Below, piece by piece: positions 54,062 through 64,000 of a stretch of DNA of 64,000 bases. The position numbers and the translations under genes were made by a program. Under the pieces are notes generated by a model. It was not told the origin of the DNA, made no database searches, and saw nothing but the letters and a program-made list of their open reading frames with translations. How positions within the stretch are numbered: position 1 is the stretch's first letter; the number at the start of each line of letters is the position of its first letter. Origin of the DNA: Pyrenula massariospora (taxonomy: Eukaryota > Ascomycota > Eurotiomycetes > Pyrenulales > Pyrenulaceae); NCBI GenBank assembly GCA_021030905.1, contig JAGFMI010000006.1:558001-622000 (forward strand), in the 5' to 3' direction.

Positions 54062-56518
54062 CTATGTTGCGTTTTCATTGCTCGTACTTTTTGTCGTGGT
54101 GGACAGATAAGCTGGCTCCTCGAGCGCCTCTCCCTGTCCCTCTACAAGAACCGACCTGAGTTCTTCTTCAATTTCTGCTCTTCTCCGTTCCCACTCTTTC
54201 ACCTTCCCGGCCTTCTCCTTCAGCTCCACTAGCTCCCGCTCTACACCCATCTTCTCCTCCTCCGTGCCAATCTTTTGCACTTCCCAGTCCGCACCCTCTG
54301 CCCCCAGGCCCAGCGTTAGGTGGAAAGTGTGGTATTTTTTTAAACTTGCTCGTGTCGAGATTGTGATGAGAGTAATGCCTTTATCTTTAGCCTGTTCGTA
54401 AAGTAAGCCCTCCACGTCAGAAGATACAGCCGAAGTGCCCTCATCCACAAATGCATATCGTGGCTCATGGTAGAACAGTCGGGCAATAGCCATGCGCTGC
54501 TTCTCCCCACCCGAGAGCACATCCTTCCATTCCTTCCTCGTGTCCCATCCGCCTTCACGTTCGGGGAGATATCCCAAGCGTGCCTCGTCCAGTACACATT
54601 GTAGGTGGCGATCGTTCACTCCATTCTCGCGCATATCCAGCTCGCTATGGGGATAAATGACCTGGTCTCTTAGCGTTCCGATGCTTAAATAAGGACGCTG
54701 TGGGAGGAACATAATCCCATCAACGCCAATACGGCGGGGTTGAGAAATAAGACCTCGGTATACGGGCCACAGGCCAGCTGCGATACGGGCTACAGCAGAT
54801 TTGCCGACGCCATTAGATCCAGAAAGAAGTAGGTGATCGCCAGAGTGAACAAGGAAAGACAGTGAGTCAATCAGCTCATCGCCTCCATAGGGGTACAACG
54901 CAGGTGCCACAATCGGAACGTCTTCAAAGCGGACGCCATCGAAGCCTTGGTAGATGACGCCTTGGATGTCGGAGAGAGAATAAGCTTCTGCTGATCCTCC
55001 ACGGGGTTGGAAATAAGCATGAGAATGAACACGATGGAGAGTGGAGATCAACATATAGACTCGAGAAGTATAGCCGGCAAGCTCAGAAAGGTCTTTGATG
55101 CTATACATCATCCTCCCGCCAGCATCGGCCAAGGATAGCATTAAGCGCTTGTTTGTTATGAAATCCTTCATTCGGCTTCTCTCCCGCCCGGACTGTCGAT
55201 TTATCTCTGTCGATAGCTCCATAAGTCCAGCGAGACCGCCCCACGCAGGTAGAAAGATGGGCAGGGATGTAATCAAGTAGCCAAACGCTGACCATGAATA
55301 TTTCAAGACGAAGTCTTCAAGCATGTTATAGCGGACTTTCAGGCTGTAGATACCTTCCATCCAGGTCCGAAGGTCTTTGTAGCTTCGGTTGAGGTAGAGC
55401 TTCTCAATATCCGAACCCCCGTAGAAGGCAACTTCTTCGGCATTCGTGATCAGACGAGCATGCAAACCTCTAAACTGGCCCTCCTTCTTCGCCTCTAAGG
55501 CCTTCAGCTTTCCAAATGGTGGCGATAATTTACGTAAAATTGTAGCTGTGAGAAAATAGTTGCTGAGAAGACCGGTCAAAGCTAGTGGTCCTAGTGATCG
55601 ATGGAGTTGATAGTTGAAAACAAACAAATCCACCAAAGGTTTTCCCAAAGATGAGTATAGGGAGGCGGCAGCGCCACAGAAAAATGTGACGTCTTGACAG
55701 ATGAACTGGTCTATGCTCTCCCCAATAGCGCCGTCTAGATTGAGCACCTTGTAGTAGGTGAGATGATCATTGAGGTAGAGATCATGAATATATCTCGTCA
55801 ACCGTGTCCGGAAAGCGATAGAGATTTTCGACTGGAGAAACTTGATAGCTGCATTCGTATATGAAGCTAGACTTCCAATGCCGCACCACTGGATCAAGCC
55901 CCAGACAAACGACCTCCCATTTCCTCCGACCAAATCACGCACAATTGCTCCATCAAGTCTCGCGACAACCAGTGACAAATATGTTCTAAGCACAAGAAAC
56001 ACGCCGTGGCTAACAATGAGTCCCGTCTCTTTACTGCGCCATCGTGGTATCATTATACTCAGCAGACTTAGAAATTGGTGGAGGAAGGCAAGATTAAGGC
56101 CAGCTTTTGTCGAGGGTGGCGGTATGGGCGTACTGTACCCATCTCCAAGTCTTGCCTGTCGTGGGGGGTTCAAGAAGAGGCGTCGATGGGCGTCAAATGT
56201 CGTAGCTTTTGTAGGGTAAATCGTGACCTTCGCTGTAGAATTTCGGTAAGGGACATATATTATTCTCGACCCATGTTTGCCTCGTAACCCAGAATTTTTC
56301 CTCAATAGAGCTCGGCCAACTGCTCTTTCGAGTGACTTTCTCTGCCACCATTTGTATCCACCGTAGGTACTTGAGACTATAGATAGCAAGAGCGCAACAG
56401 TGGCCACCAGTCGCACTAGTCGGGACGTTTTCTTCAGCTTTTGGCTTAGAAGCGTCTTGTAGTATGTGTACAGGACTTCGAGCGGATCCTTTGGCTGGAG
56501 GGTGGACTGGGCAGCCAT
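54062..56518 (-). CDS. Peroxisomal ABCD-type half transporter (long-chain acyl import)
   Basis: Half-size ABC transporter of the ALD family (Pxa1/Pxa2 in yeast) that carries very-long- or long-chain fatty acyl groups into peroxisomes, working as a dimer. Intronless, 818 residues. ATG 56518 is the first in frame; the eight codons before it open with TTG. A basic N-terminus and a membrane segment (VRLVATVALLLSIVSSTYGG) precede the TM domain with the ALD EAA motif (ITNAEEVAFYGGSDIEKLYL). The nucleotide-binding domain has Walker A GSNGVGKS (~567), QRPYLSIGTLRDQVIYP, signature LSGGEKQRMAIARL (~668) and Walker B YAFVDEGTSAV (~690). The switch-His position reads ISTRASLKKYH, Thr instead of His. The C-terminus is a charged coiled coil (~45 residues). 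The other half is not in this window. Confidence 0.9.
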   Translation of the reverse strand: MAAQSTLQPKDPLEVLYTYYKTLLSQKLKKTSRLVRLVATVALLLSIVSSTYGGYKWWQRKSLERAVGRALLRKNSGLRGKHGSRIIYVPYRNSTAKVTIYPTKATTFDAHRRLFLNPPRQARLGDGYSTPIPPPSTKAGLNLAFLHQFLSLLSIMIPRWRSKETGLIVSHGVFLVLRTYLSLVVARLDGAIVRDLVGGNGRSFVWGLIQWCGIGSLASYTNAAIKFLQSKISIAFRTRLTRYIHDLYLNDHLTYYKVLNLDGAIGESIDQFICQDVTFFCGAAASLYSSLGKPLVDLFVFNYQLHRSLGPLALTGLLSNYFLTATILRKLSPPFGKLKALEAKKEGQFRGLHARLITNAEEVAFYGGSDIEKLYLNRSYKDLRTWMEGIYSLKVRYNMLEDFVLKYSWSAFGYLITSLPIFLPAWGGLAGLMELSTEINRQSGRERSRMKDFITNKRLMLSLADAGGRMMYSIKDLSELAGYTSRVYMLISTLHRVHSHAYFQPRGGSAEAYSLSDIQGVIYQGFDGVRFEDVPIVAPALYPYGGDELIDSLSFLVHSGDHLLLSGSNGVGKSAVARIAAGLWPVYRGLISQPRRIGVDGIMFLPQRPYLSIGTLRDQVIYPHSELDMRENGVNDRHLQCVLDEARLGYLPEREGGWDTRKEWKDVLSGGEKQRMAIARLFYHEPRYAFVDEGTSAVSSDVEGLLYEQAKDKGITLITISTRASLKKYHTFHLTLGLGAEGADWEVQKIGTEEEKMGVERELVELKEKAGKVKEWERRRAEIEEELRSVLVEGQGEALEEPAYLSTTTKSTSNENAT

Positions 56519-57118
56519 GGCAGTAGGTGTAGGGAGCGGCAAGGAGCATCACCCATCGATCGAGTTTGCCCGAATAGTCAGCGGTGGTGACTAGAATACC
56601 TTCTTTCGTGCTTGTAGCGAGGAAATTACATAACAGCGATTCTTGAACGTGCTTGCTCGAGCCGGGAAGTGTGTTGACGCATAAATGTACGCAGCGGCCG
56701 TCACATGCACAACCGCCATCAAAATGACCGATGGGCCGGGAGTTTACCCCTATGAATAACCCTACCATTTAATCATTACTAGTGATTCATACTTAGACCA
56801 AGAAGGGTTCTGTGGTTCTACGATGTTACACAATGTTGAAGTGAGCGTGATTTCACCGCGTTGCGATTCAACCCATCGCGTTGCCTCGGCACTATTGAAA
56901 TATCTTAGTGAAATCTTTAGAAGGCTGGCGTCGAAGCTTCGAAATTCGTGGGAATAAGCCTCTTGAAGTCGTCTAGGTCTGGCCGTAAACGATTTACCGC
57001 CTGTGAAGACAGGACATTTTTGGCGCATGAAAGAGTGTTTTGCCTCCCTATGAAATATACTCTCCCATCGCGGCCGAGCGCTAATTAGACATAATGACTC
57101 CGGATGGAACCAAGCCTC
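56519..57118. other. ABCD promoter and DUR3 3' region
   Basis: About 0.6 kb; no supported gene. Short minus-strand frames at 56762-57028 lack motifs. Confidence 0.4.
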
Positions 57119-59960
57119 TCACTCGCCTTTAGGGGTAACTTTCTCACTTGGACTTGGCGAATGGGACTCCTCACTTTCGTCCTGAATATGCCTCCCAATT
57201 GCAGGCTTTGCCTTTCCGGTAAGATCGAGAAACATCAACTTGATAGTCCGGCTGGACGTCTTCCTCGACTGCCAGATCGGAAACATACCAACGGCGAACG
57301 AGCTGCAGAATATCCACAAGATCCCAACCACGACCCAACCCGTGAAGAATTTCTTAGAAAAAATGTAGGAACTGCCATACATAGGCATTGGCCACAGTAC
57401 GAGAAGCGCGAGTGTGAGGAAGACTGTCATAGAGCGAGCTATGACAGCAGCCCTCTTGAGCGTACGCTGTTCTTCTATCATCGCTTGTTCAGACAGATCG
57501 CTTTCACCCGGAATGAGCTCTAAGTCCATATTGTGGGAAGCGGCAAGCTCGCTGTCGTCTCCCTTCTTGATCAATTTCATGGACTCCCAATCGTATCTTT
57601 GGCGCCCAAACGCAAATGTTAGGATGGGAATGAAGATGATAGGGCTGAGAAGGGCAACAACGTTTCCAGCCAGCATAGGGTTGCTGTTGACGAAGTTAGC
57701 GTCTACTGAAAGATGACGGGGGGGCGGGCGGAGGGCCCGTATGAAAGCGGCCGGAATACTTAGGGAATGCTTACTTTGCCCCAGTTGTGTCAACGGTCAA
57801 AACACCTCCCTCCTTTTTCGCGGTAACGAGCCAAGCGATTAGTGAGCATCCAAGACCCAATATCGGAGAGAATGTAGCCGCGATCCAATTCTGATCCCTC
57901 CACAATAGCGTAAGAGATGCGGGCAATACTGCGGACGAAATAATAACACCCATCAACAGATACAGGTATCCCATTCCTACACCAGCGTAGAATAGACCAG
58001 TCGAAAATGCTGCCATGATCACGGCATATATCACGCAAGTTGAATGAGACATGAAAATGAGCTGCTTGCCCGTAGCTCTAGGGTTGATGTATGTCTGGTA
58101 GATGTCGTAGGTCCAGATCGAGCTCACCGCCACTGTAGTATGCGTTAGACAGCCAGAAATTCAGGGCATTTCAGAACGTTCTAGATATTCAAAAAGAAGA
58201 GCGAAATGAAAACATCAAGACGTACTTAGTTCAGCGCTAGAAGCCGACGTTACCGCCATGAAAATGAGAACCAATGTGGCTCCAGCGCCACCTTTGCCTA
58301 ATAAGGCAACGGCGGCATCAGGAAGTACAAGACCTGCGGTTACGTCGAGGGCTGGAATTCGCTCCGGAAATGTCGGGAAAATAGGATTTGATTCAAGTGC
58401 GAGAGCAGTAAGCCCCATGGTCGTAGCAGTAAGCCAAGGAATCGCAAACCAGCTTAGACCGCCAATGATGTATCCGGGAAGGGCGTGCACAGGATGAGCA
58501 GCTATAGCTTTCTGATAGTAGGTATTATCGAGGAATACAGTTCCGAAGTTGCCAATGATATTGATGACAAAGAAAATGGCGCCTTCCTTGGACCTCATAG
58601 TCAGGTAGCTTCCCCCTGCGTTTCCATCAACGGGATGTCTTTTGCCAGCTTCGACGAGCAAGTCATATATCTTTGATGGTGAACCGACGATTTCATTTGT
58701 GGCATAAGCTGAGAACGCAAAGACGAGGATGATGACTAAGATCACTACTGTGTGAACATAATCTGTCAAAAACCTGTAGGACATTAGCCTTGATCCTCGT
58801 AAGGGGCCATCATAGAGGAAACGATTCCACTCCATTTGCTGCATTATGCACGCGGGAAGCATAGGGTCCATAATGTCATTGTGAGAGTGATTTGTGCTGC
58901 GCCAAAGTGATGTCTCTGATACATCGAAAAGCGTAGCATGAAGAACTTTAGACTGTGAAATGACACCCCGCGAGCTGACTATGCGCTGTTTCGACGCCGA
59001 GGGAAGAGATGAATAATCACTTACGTTGCTTTGATCCCACCAAACATAGTGTAGATGACAACGCCGACGGGGAGCAAAAAGCACGCAGCAGCAGTCGGTA
59101 CGCCTGTCAAGGAGCTTGCAACTGACGAGCCACCAGTGAGAAGCATGGCTGTGACAAGGATATTGGTGGCGAGACCGAATGTCGCAAATGTTATATGTGC
59201 AATTTTGCCATATCGGAATCTTACGGCTTCAAGATATGTGTGCGCATTAGGCGCACGGCGCTTCAGCTCAATCGCAAGGGTTGCAAACAGCAGAACTGCG
59301 TCCAGGTCAACACAGCAAGTCTATCAGAGCAGACATTCGTCGCACCTTGGACCGTGGCTCCACTTGCATACCAGAATGGTCCGGATCTAGCGAATATGGT
59401 GAGTGTAGGTTCAATATAAAGAGTTCTGGGATCAACAAACACGCCGTATTTGTAGGCCACGGCTGACGACTGGAGTAGAGTGGCAGCCCATGTCCACGAT
59501 GAGACGACTGCGCTGGCTACTAGGCCGCTTTTGACAGTCCTGCCCGCAGTGCTGAATACTTCTGATGTTTGAAGTTCATTGTGATACCTAGACACATGTG
59601 AGGGTCTGCTGCCTTGGCTGAAGAAGTTGTTGGGACGAACCTCTTCAGCGCCCAAGTAGTCGCGATCATCCCGAGCGCGAAAGCAGCGCCGAGCCCAAGG
59701 ATAATGCCATAGCCGAAACCCTGTCAGCCGCGCATGTCAGTCTTCAGTTGGAAGGATGAAAGGGCAAGATGATGCTAATTGCACTATCTGAGCGGGGGAG
59801 CTCTTCTCTATAATAAGAGCTCAACATATGTGAATCACAGCATCTGCACAGGTGTAAGGTGAAGGGTCACGCTTTGAGCATCTTCTTGTGCTAGCTCTTG
59901 AAAGCGGCTGCCAGATCTTACCTTGGACAATGGCGGTGGAGCTGCTCCAGCAGTCGACAT
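57119..59960 (-). CDS. DUR3: Urea/polyamine active transporter Dur3 (sodium-solute symporter family)
   Basis: Plasma-membrane proton-coupled importer of urea (and, in yeast, polyamines), normally under nitrogen control. Eight exons: 59960-59922, 59720-59641, 59587-59441, 59386-59346, 59295-59025, 58773-58226, 58132-57775 and 57683-57119, giving 682 residues and about 15 membrane segments. Joined sequence reads [77 protein letters not shown] and [20 protein letters not shown], as in fungal Dur3. The last intron (57774-57684) skips a tempting open frame; the acceptor CAACAG with branch site GCTAAC gives [17 protein letters not shown]. The 251-nt intron 5 is the longest. Confidence 0.93.
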
Positions 59961-60907
59961 TTTGGTAGCTGCGAATTAGATAGCAGACACGACGAGAACA
60001 AGAGAATGAAAACGTTGGGAGAGACGAACGGGAGAAAGGGAAAATAGAGGCAGAAAAAGCGACCTTACGCTGAACGACGGTAATAGGGTTTTTTCACATT
60101 ATCTACGAAGCTGTTCCAGCCCAGCGAAACCGTAGATCTGATTGAGCGGGCACGATGCGTATCGCCAGGGAAGGTGGAGGAAGTGCTGATAAGGCGACGA
60201 GCTTGTCGCGTAATGCGATCGAATACCTCAGGCGCATCCCTGCACCCACGCCGTCGCTCCACATGCCGTCTTTTATTTGCCGAACCATCGCTTCGTTTTG
60301 AAGAATCCACGAAACGCTGGTCAACTGGGGTGAGCTTCCACCCTGTTGGCGGGAGGACGGCCTTCTCCGCGGTGCCGCTCATTGGTGATCACATCGAGCC
60401 AAAGATACACAACGGACGCCCATGATATCCAACGCTGCGAGGCTCCATATCTCATTTGCAACACCCCCTCCTTCCTGGCTGAAGGCGTACAAACTATTCA
60501 CGCTGTACGTGGGAGCCCGTGGCGAAAAGCTGGCCAACATCGAAGCCTCTCGCCAAGGTTCTTCGCGCTACGTACATGTTTTCTGGAATCCCTGTCCAGA
60601 CACTTGGACGAAGATTTGCGAATATCAAGCTTGCTGTGATCCTGCCAAATCCCTTCGGTCAGATAGAGAATCTCACCATGGTCACTATGAAGGCTGTCAA
60701 AATGCATCTCCAGCCATAGACGCCTAATGTGCCGGTATCCCTGCTTTTACTCTGTACATAACCTCCCCACTCGACCGCCTGCAGACATTTCGTGAAACAT
60801 TTTGTACAGTGCCAGATCTAGTACCGACATCCAACCAAGTGCTTTCAGGCATACTGTGCTCGGAGAGCGGCCCTTACTGATTTACCACTCTTGTTTTTCC
60901 CTTGCTG
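59961..60907. other. Upstream region of DUR3 with unassigned frames
   Basis: Holds the DUR3 promoter and the 3' side of the zinc-ribbon gene. Two ATG-started frames face away from each other: 60382-60065 (minus, 105 codons, basic) and 60422-60727 (plus, 101 codons, opening MISNAARLHISFATPPPSWL). I cannot assign either, and small genes here remain possible. Confidence 0.4.
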
Positions 60908-61530
60908 CTATCGGTACTGTGCTGGCGACGGCCCTCCACCAGAAGGGTGTCCTCCCCATCCCTGCGGGCCACCTACCATGCCCTGCTGCGGTGCTCCTCC
61001 CATTCCTTGCTGTGGTGCGCCTCCCATGCCTCTGTGTTGCGACTCCACGTCCGGCCGATTCCTGCTGTGATCAGTCTCTTGCTATAAATCAACGCTTTAA
61101 ATCGGCGTACTTCAGGTCTTGCATAAAGTGACAGATCTGTCTGGCGGTCAGTTCCGAGTATTGCTTCGTATTGGCCTCGAACGTACAGGACATGCAACTT
61201 CTTTGTAGCGCGATCCAAGCGGGAGAACGGGCTAGCAATGACACTGTCAGGAGGGGCTCAAGCTTCAAGGACGTGTGTCGAGGCGTACGATCCAACAAAC
61301 GGTGAACCACGGCCTGGGAAAGATCAGATGTGCTATTGTCGGTGGCGAGATCATACATACCATCGCTTGATGCAATGTGCAGACCAGTTTCCGCAGTTAT
61401 GGCACTGCGCCGTGATTCCTTCATACCCTTCCAGCGGCGAGGTAAATCTGTAGAGCTTTGTTAACACGGAGAAGAGAGTTCGCATTGGTGGGACCTGCTC
61501 TTTGGTACCACATATTAATATGAAAGCCAT
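60908..61530 (-). CDS. Small zinc-ribbon protein with Gly/Gln-rich tail
   Basis: Five exons, 61530-61361, 61313-61289, 61231-61187, 61136-61111 and 61061-60908, encode 139 residues. They read MAFILICGTKEQV, then ITAQCHNCGNWSAHCIKRWP, WFTVCWIPVLPLGSRYKEVA, CPICHFMQDLKNRPDVESQH and a repetitive tail (RGMGGAPQQGMGGAPQQGMV, PSPAQYR). The CxxC pairs (CHNC and CPIC) and the WFTxCWIPxLPL core match a small conserved fungal family whose members are annotated only as zinc-ribbon proteins; function unknown to me. The splice pattern was set by frame plus GT..AG ends. Exons 2 and 4 are 25 and 26 nt. No single frame covers the gene. Confidence 0.75.
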
Positions 61531-62123
61531 AGCCGTGAAGCAAAAGGGACAACAGAGAATTTTTATCGTAGAAGACGTTGGATATAGTTTGGCGACAGGG
61601 AAATCTGTTCGTTTTCAGGATCCCGGTTGAAGTTGGTCGCGACATTCAATTGCGTACGCGTAGCTTGGCGCGCCGCTCCGCCACGGCCAAGCTGCACAGC
61701 GGTCTAACATAGTATGTACCTCAGTTATGGCTGCCGACAAAGCTGTCACACATCAACGCCCAGTCTAATTGAAAACCACTGTCAAGTAGACGGGGATGGG
61801 ATTGTCAAGATACTCAAAAGGCTGAGTCTTCATATTTTTGAATACTATGTACTAGAGCTATCTCATATTTTCCGCTGGCCATATCCGGTATAAGGCTCCT
61901 CTTGTCGTGGGTCTCCAGCTGCAATTATGCAAGATTGCTCCGGCTCTCCTAGGAGCAAGCCGATGCGGCGGGTATCATGCCTCGTATGCAAATGAAAATA
62001 GTCGTGAAAAAGGAAAAAGGTGCGGATCTATGTGCATACCTCCATCTTCCATCCACATTACATCCAATATGCTTCTTTGAAAATACAAACGCTAAGTTCG
62101 AGATGTTGCTGAAAGCGAGAATT
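61531..62123. other. Intergenic region
   Basis: Upstream of the zinc-ribbon gene and downstream of the glucanase gene. No gene seen. Confidence 0.4.
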
Positions 62124-63453
62124 CTAGAAGGAGCAGATTGTGTTGAACCTTCTGTCGCTTAGTGGGTTAGGGAAGACCTGAGCGTCGATGAGTCTGAAGA
62201 GGTCCCACTCGGCGGCCGATTCCGTCTTGAAGTTCCAGAAGACCCAGCCATTGGTCTCGCGTTCGTAAACGTCCAATTGCGCCTCGATGTAGCCTCTCAT
62301 GTCATTCTTGAAGGTGTCATCCCAGGTGTCAATGAAGTTTTTGCCATTGCATGATCCCACACTCGAGCTTCCTGGGAAGGTTCCGTCGTAACGGGCGCCC
62401 ACGCCGTAGCCATTGAGAGCAGGGGCACAGTCGGTCATCGCTCCGGTCCATTCTCCCACAATTAGCCATTTGTCTCGGTTCTGTGCATAGGAACCGGCGC
62501 TATTGCAGACAGCTTGCCTGTGTTCCCAGGGCTGTTTCTTGACGTTGTCGTTTGTAAATACTTGGTAGACATGGGTGTCTAATATGACTTTTTGAGCACC
62601 ATTGTCTGAGGGTGTTAGAAATCCATTCCATTCGCTTGCTGGCAAGAAACCATCGTGTAGGATGACATTAGTATCGCTCACTTGACGTACGCGGTTGTAC
62701 CCCGTGCGATAAAAGCTCGAGACAGTGTCCTTCCCGCCAGCGATTTTTGATGTCAGGGGCTCGTTGATCAGCTCGATGGCGACAACAACGTCTTGGTACT
62801 CGGGCTTGGCATACTTGTCTGCCATCATGCCGATGATGTCAGTAGTGAAAGAAACACTATCTTGAGCGCCCCATCCCGGAGACGTCTCAGTCGTTTGAAG
62901 ATTGAGGAGGCGCTGGCCAGAATTGTCGTAACCGTTTTGGCTGAGCGGGACGCCATGGAGGTCGACCATGACCTTGAGCTTAAGGGATCTTGCCCAGTCA
63001 ATGGCTTTGTCGAGCTGATCCTGTGCTCCCATCACATATGGGTCCCCAGGATACTTTTTAAACGCCCAGTAGCCAATAGGTACACGGATCATGTTGAAGC
63101 CGCTGTTCGCAATCCTCTGCAAATCCGAGTATTGAAGCCAACTGTTCCAATGGTCTTGAAGAATGCTCGCAGCATCTGGATTCTTGGCGCAAAGAGTGTA
63201 TTCATCGACAATCCCTAACGACTGGTCTTGTTGCTGGAAGATGGATGTTGTGATCCATGGTTCGAGGACCAGCCATCCGCCAATGTTGACTCCACGGACC
63301 TTTTGCGACCCAAAGTCGTAGGAAACGTCACGTTTGAACAATGGATTGCTGGAGTACGTTAGTGAGTAAGGAGGATGGAAAGGAGTGACTGCGATCTTAC
63401 GCGGTGGCCACGCCAATTGACAGAAGGGTCATAAGAAGCCTCAGTGATAACAT
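62124..63453 (-). CDS. EXG1: Secreted exo-beta-1,3-glucanase (GH5)
   Basis: Cell-wall glucan 1,3-beta-glucosidase, releasing glucose from the ends of beta-1,3-glucan. Two exons, 63453-63401 and 63348-62124, give 425 residues. Exon 1 supplies a signal peptide (MLSLRLLMTLLSIGVATA); a KR Kex2-type site follows in NPLFKRDVSYDF. Without splicing, the frame's N-terminus makes no sense. Family hallmarks are VRGVNIGGWLVLEPWITTSI, SGFNMIRVPIGYWAF, VMVDLHGVPLSQNGYD, the acid/base Glu in VVAIELINEPLTS, and the nucleophile Glu in WLIVGEWTGAMTDCAP. The end NGWVFWNFKTESAAEWDLFR is typical. Length is normal, with no GPI or membrane tail, so it is soluble. Confidence 0.94.
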
Positions 63454-64000
63454 CTTCACGGGGCGGCGATGAGTGACTATAGGAGGGGGGAGATGTTTGA
63501 GAGGGTGGGTGGCGCAAGTAGACGCTGAGGAAGTAGTAGGCGAATTCCACGGGGGATAGATTTATTTTGAGTAGTTGTCTCAGGGAATGCGACTTGAGAA
63601 AGTGAGCGAGAGCAACGGATGCAAAAGGGAGTCGGTGGATCCCAATTGATCTACCGATTGGACGGTAAGGTAACGATCAAAGCGGCATAACACCGGACGG
63701 GGAAAGAAAGGATATGGTGATTTAGGTAGGGAACTAGAACGGTAGACTCTATGTGGTGAAACGGGCAGGACCCGGTGATTCTAGAGTTGAAAACGAACGG
63801 GGTGATGTTGTCAAACAAAGAGAGCGCGCGTGGTGATGACGAGGAATGAAGGGGAAACACACTGAGGCAGGCACCGGTGTAGGAAAAGTTGGCAAATACT
63901 TCAGGGTCGCGTCGAGGTATGCGCTGAATGCGGGCATTCCCCCAGGAACGCAGCGGCCGCTGGGTTCATATTGGGATCGTCTGCCTCTCTCCATTGCTGA
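63454..64000. other. Upstream region of the glucanase gene
   Basis: Promoter side of EXG1 up to the window edge. Minus-strand frames here are Pro/Ser-rich and unconvincing. Confidence 0.4.

Noticed and set aside
60065-60727. Two ATG-started frames of about 100 codons upstream of DUR3
   Set aside because: No recognisable domain. They may be leader or small unknown genes; left as intergenic.
1-64000. tRNA, rRNA or CRISPR features
   Set aside because: Scanning for B-box-like GGTTCGAANCC with a foldable cloverleaf and for regular spaced repeats gave nothing convincing; CRISPR is not expected in a fungal nuclear genome.

Overview
This is nuclear DNA from a filamentous ascomycete (Pezizomycotina). 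Most genes carry short introns (about 50-100 nt) with GT..AG ends and CTRAY-type branch points. Clear fungal genes include an AbaA-type TEA regulator, a Clr2-like silencing protein, a Psr1-type phosphatase, the urea symporter Dur3 and a GH5 exo-glucanase. There is also one AT-rich island of decayed repeats of the kind left by repeat-induced point mutation (RIP). I cannot place the species further.

1-32.4 kb is conserved housekeeping territory. In order it holds: a gene cut by the left edge; omega-amidase (Nit2/Nit3 type); ribosomal protein eL31; the Ran-binding FG nucleoporin Nup2; Sec61 beta; a Clr2-like protein; AbaA; the rRNA-processing factor Mrd1; dynein light chain LC8; a Psr1-like phosphatase; the PP1 regulator Sds22; a small RRM-like protein; a UPF0658 Golgi membrane protein; and a single-pass membrane protein. 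Exon structures were worked out by joining reading frames at splice sites and matching them to the known families. Sec61 beta, LC8 and Sds22 could only be read that way.

32.9-39.9 kb is a gene-free AT-rich block. It holds at least four families of short terminal-inverted-repeat elements, some in direct, inverted or interlocked positions. They differ mainly by C-to-T and G-to-A changes, while CpG-rich tracts survive. I see no transposase or reverse transcriptase frame and no LTR element.

40.6-53.3 kb, next to this block, looks like an accessory (probably secondary-metabolite) cluster: an extra tyrosyl-tRNA synthetase with one in-frame TGA; an unrecognised 404-residue protein; an NRPS-like reductase (adenylation, carrier, reductase) with one in-frame TAG inside core motif A8; an aminoglycoside-phosphotransferase-fold kinase; a zinc alcohol dehydrogenase; and a fungal-type transcription factor. 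The two stops, beside a RIP-marked island, suggest a cluster that is decaying or silenced in this strain.

54-64 kb returns to conserved genes: a peroxisomal ABCD-type fatty-acyl transporter, Dur3, a 139-residue zinc-ribbon protein spread over five exons, and a secreted exo-beta-1,3-glucanase.
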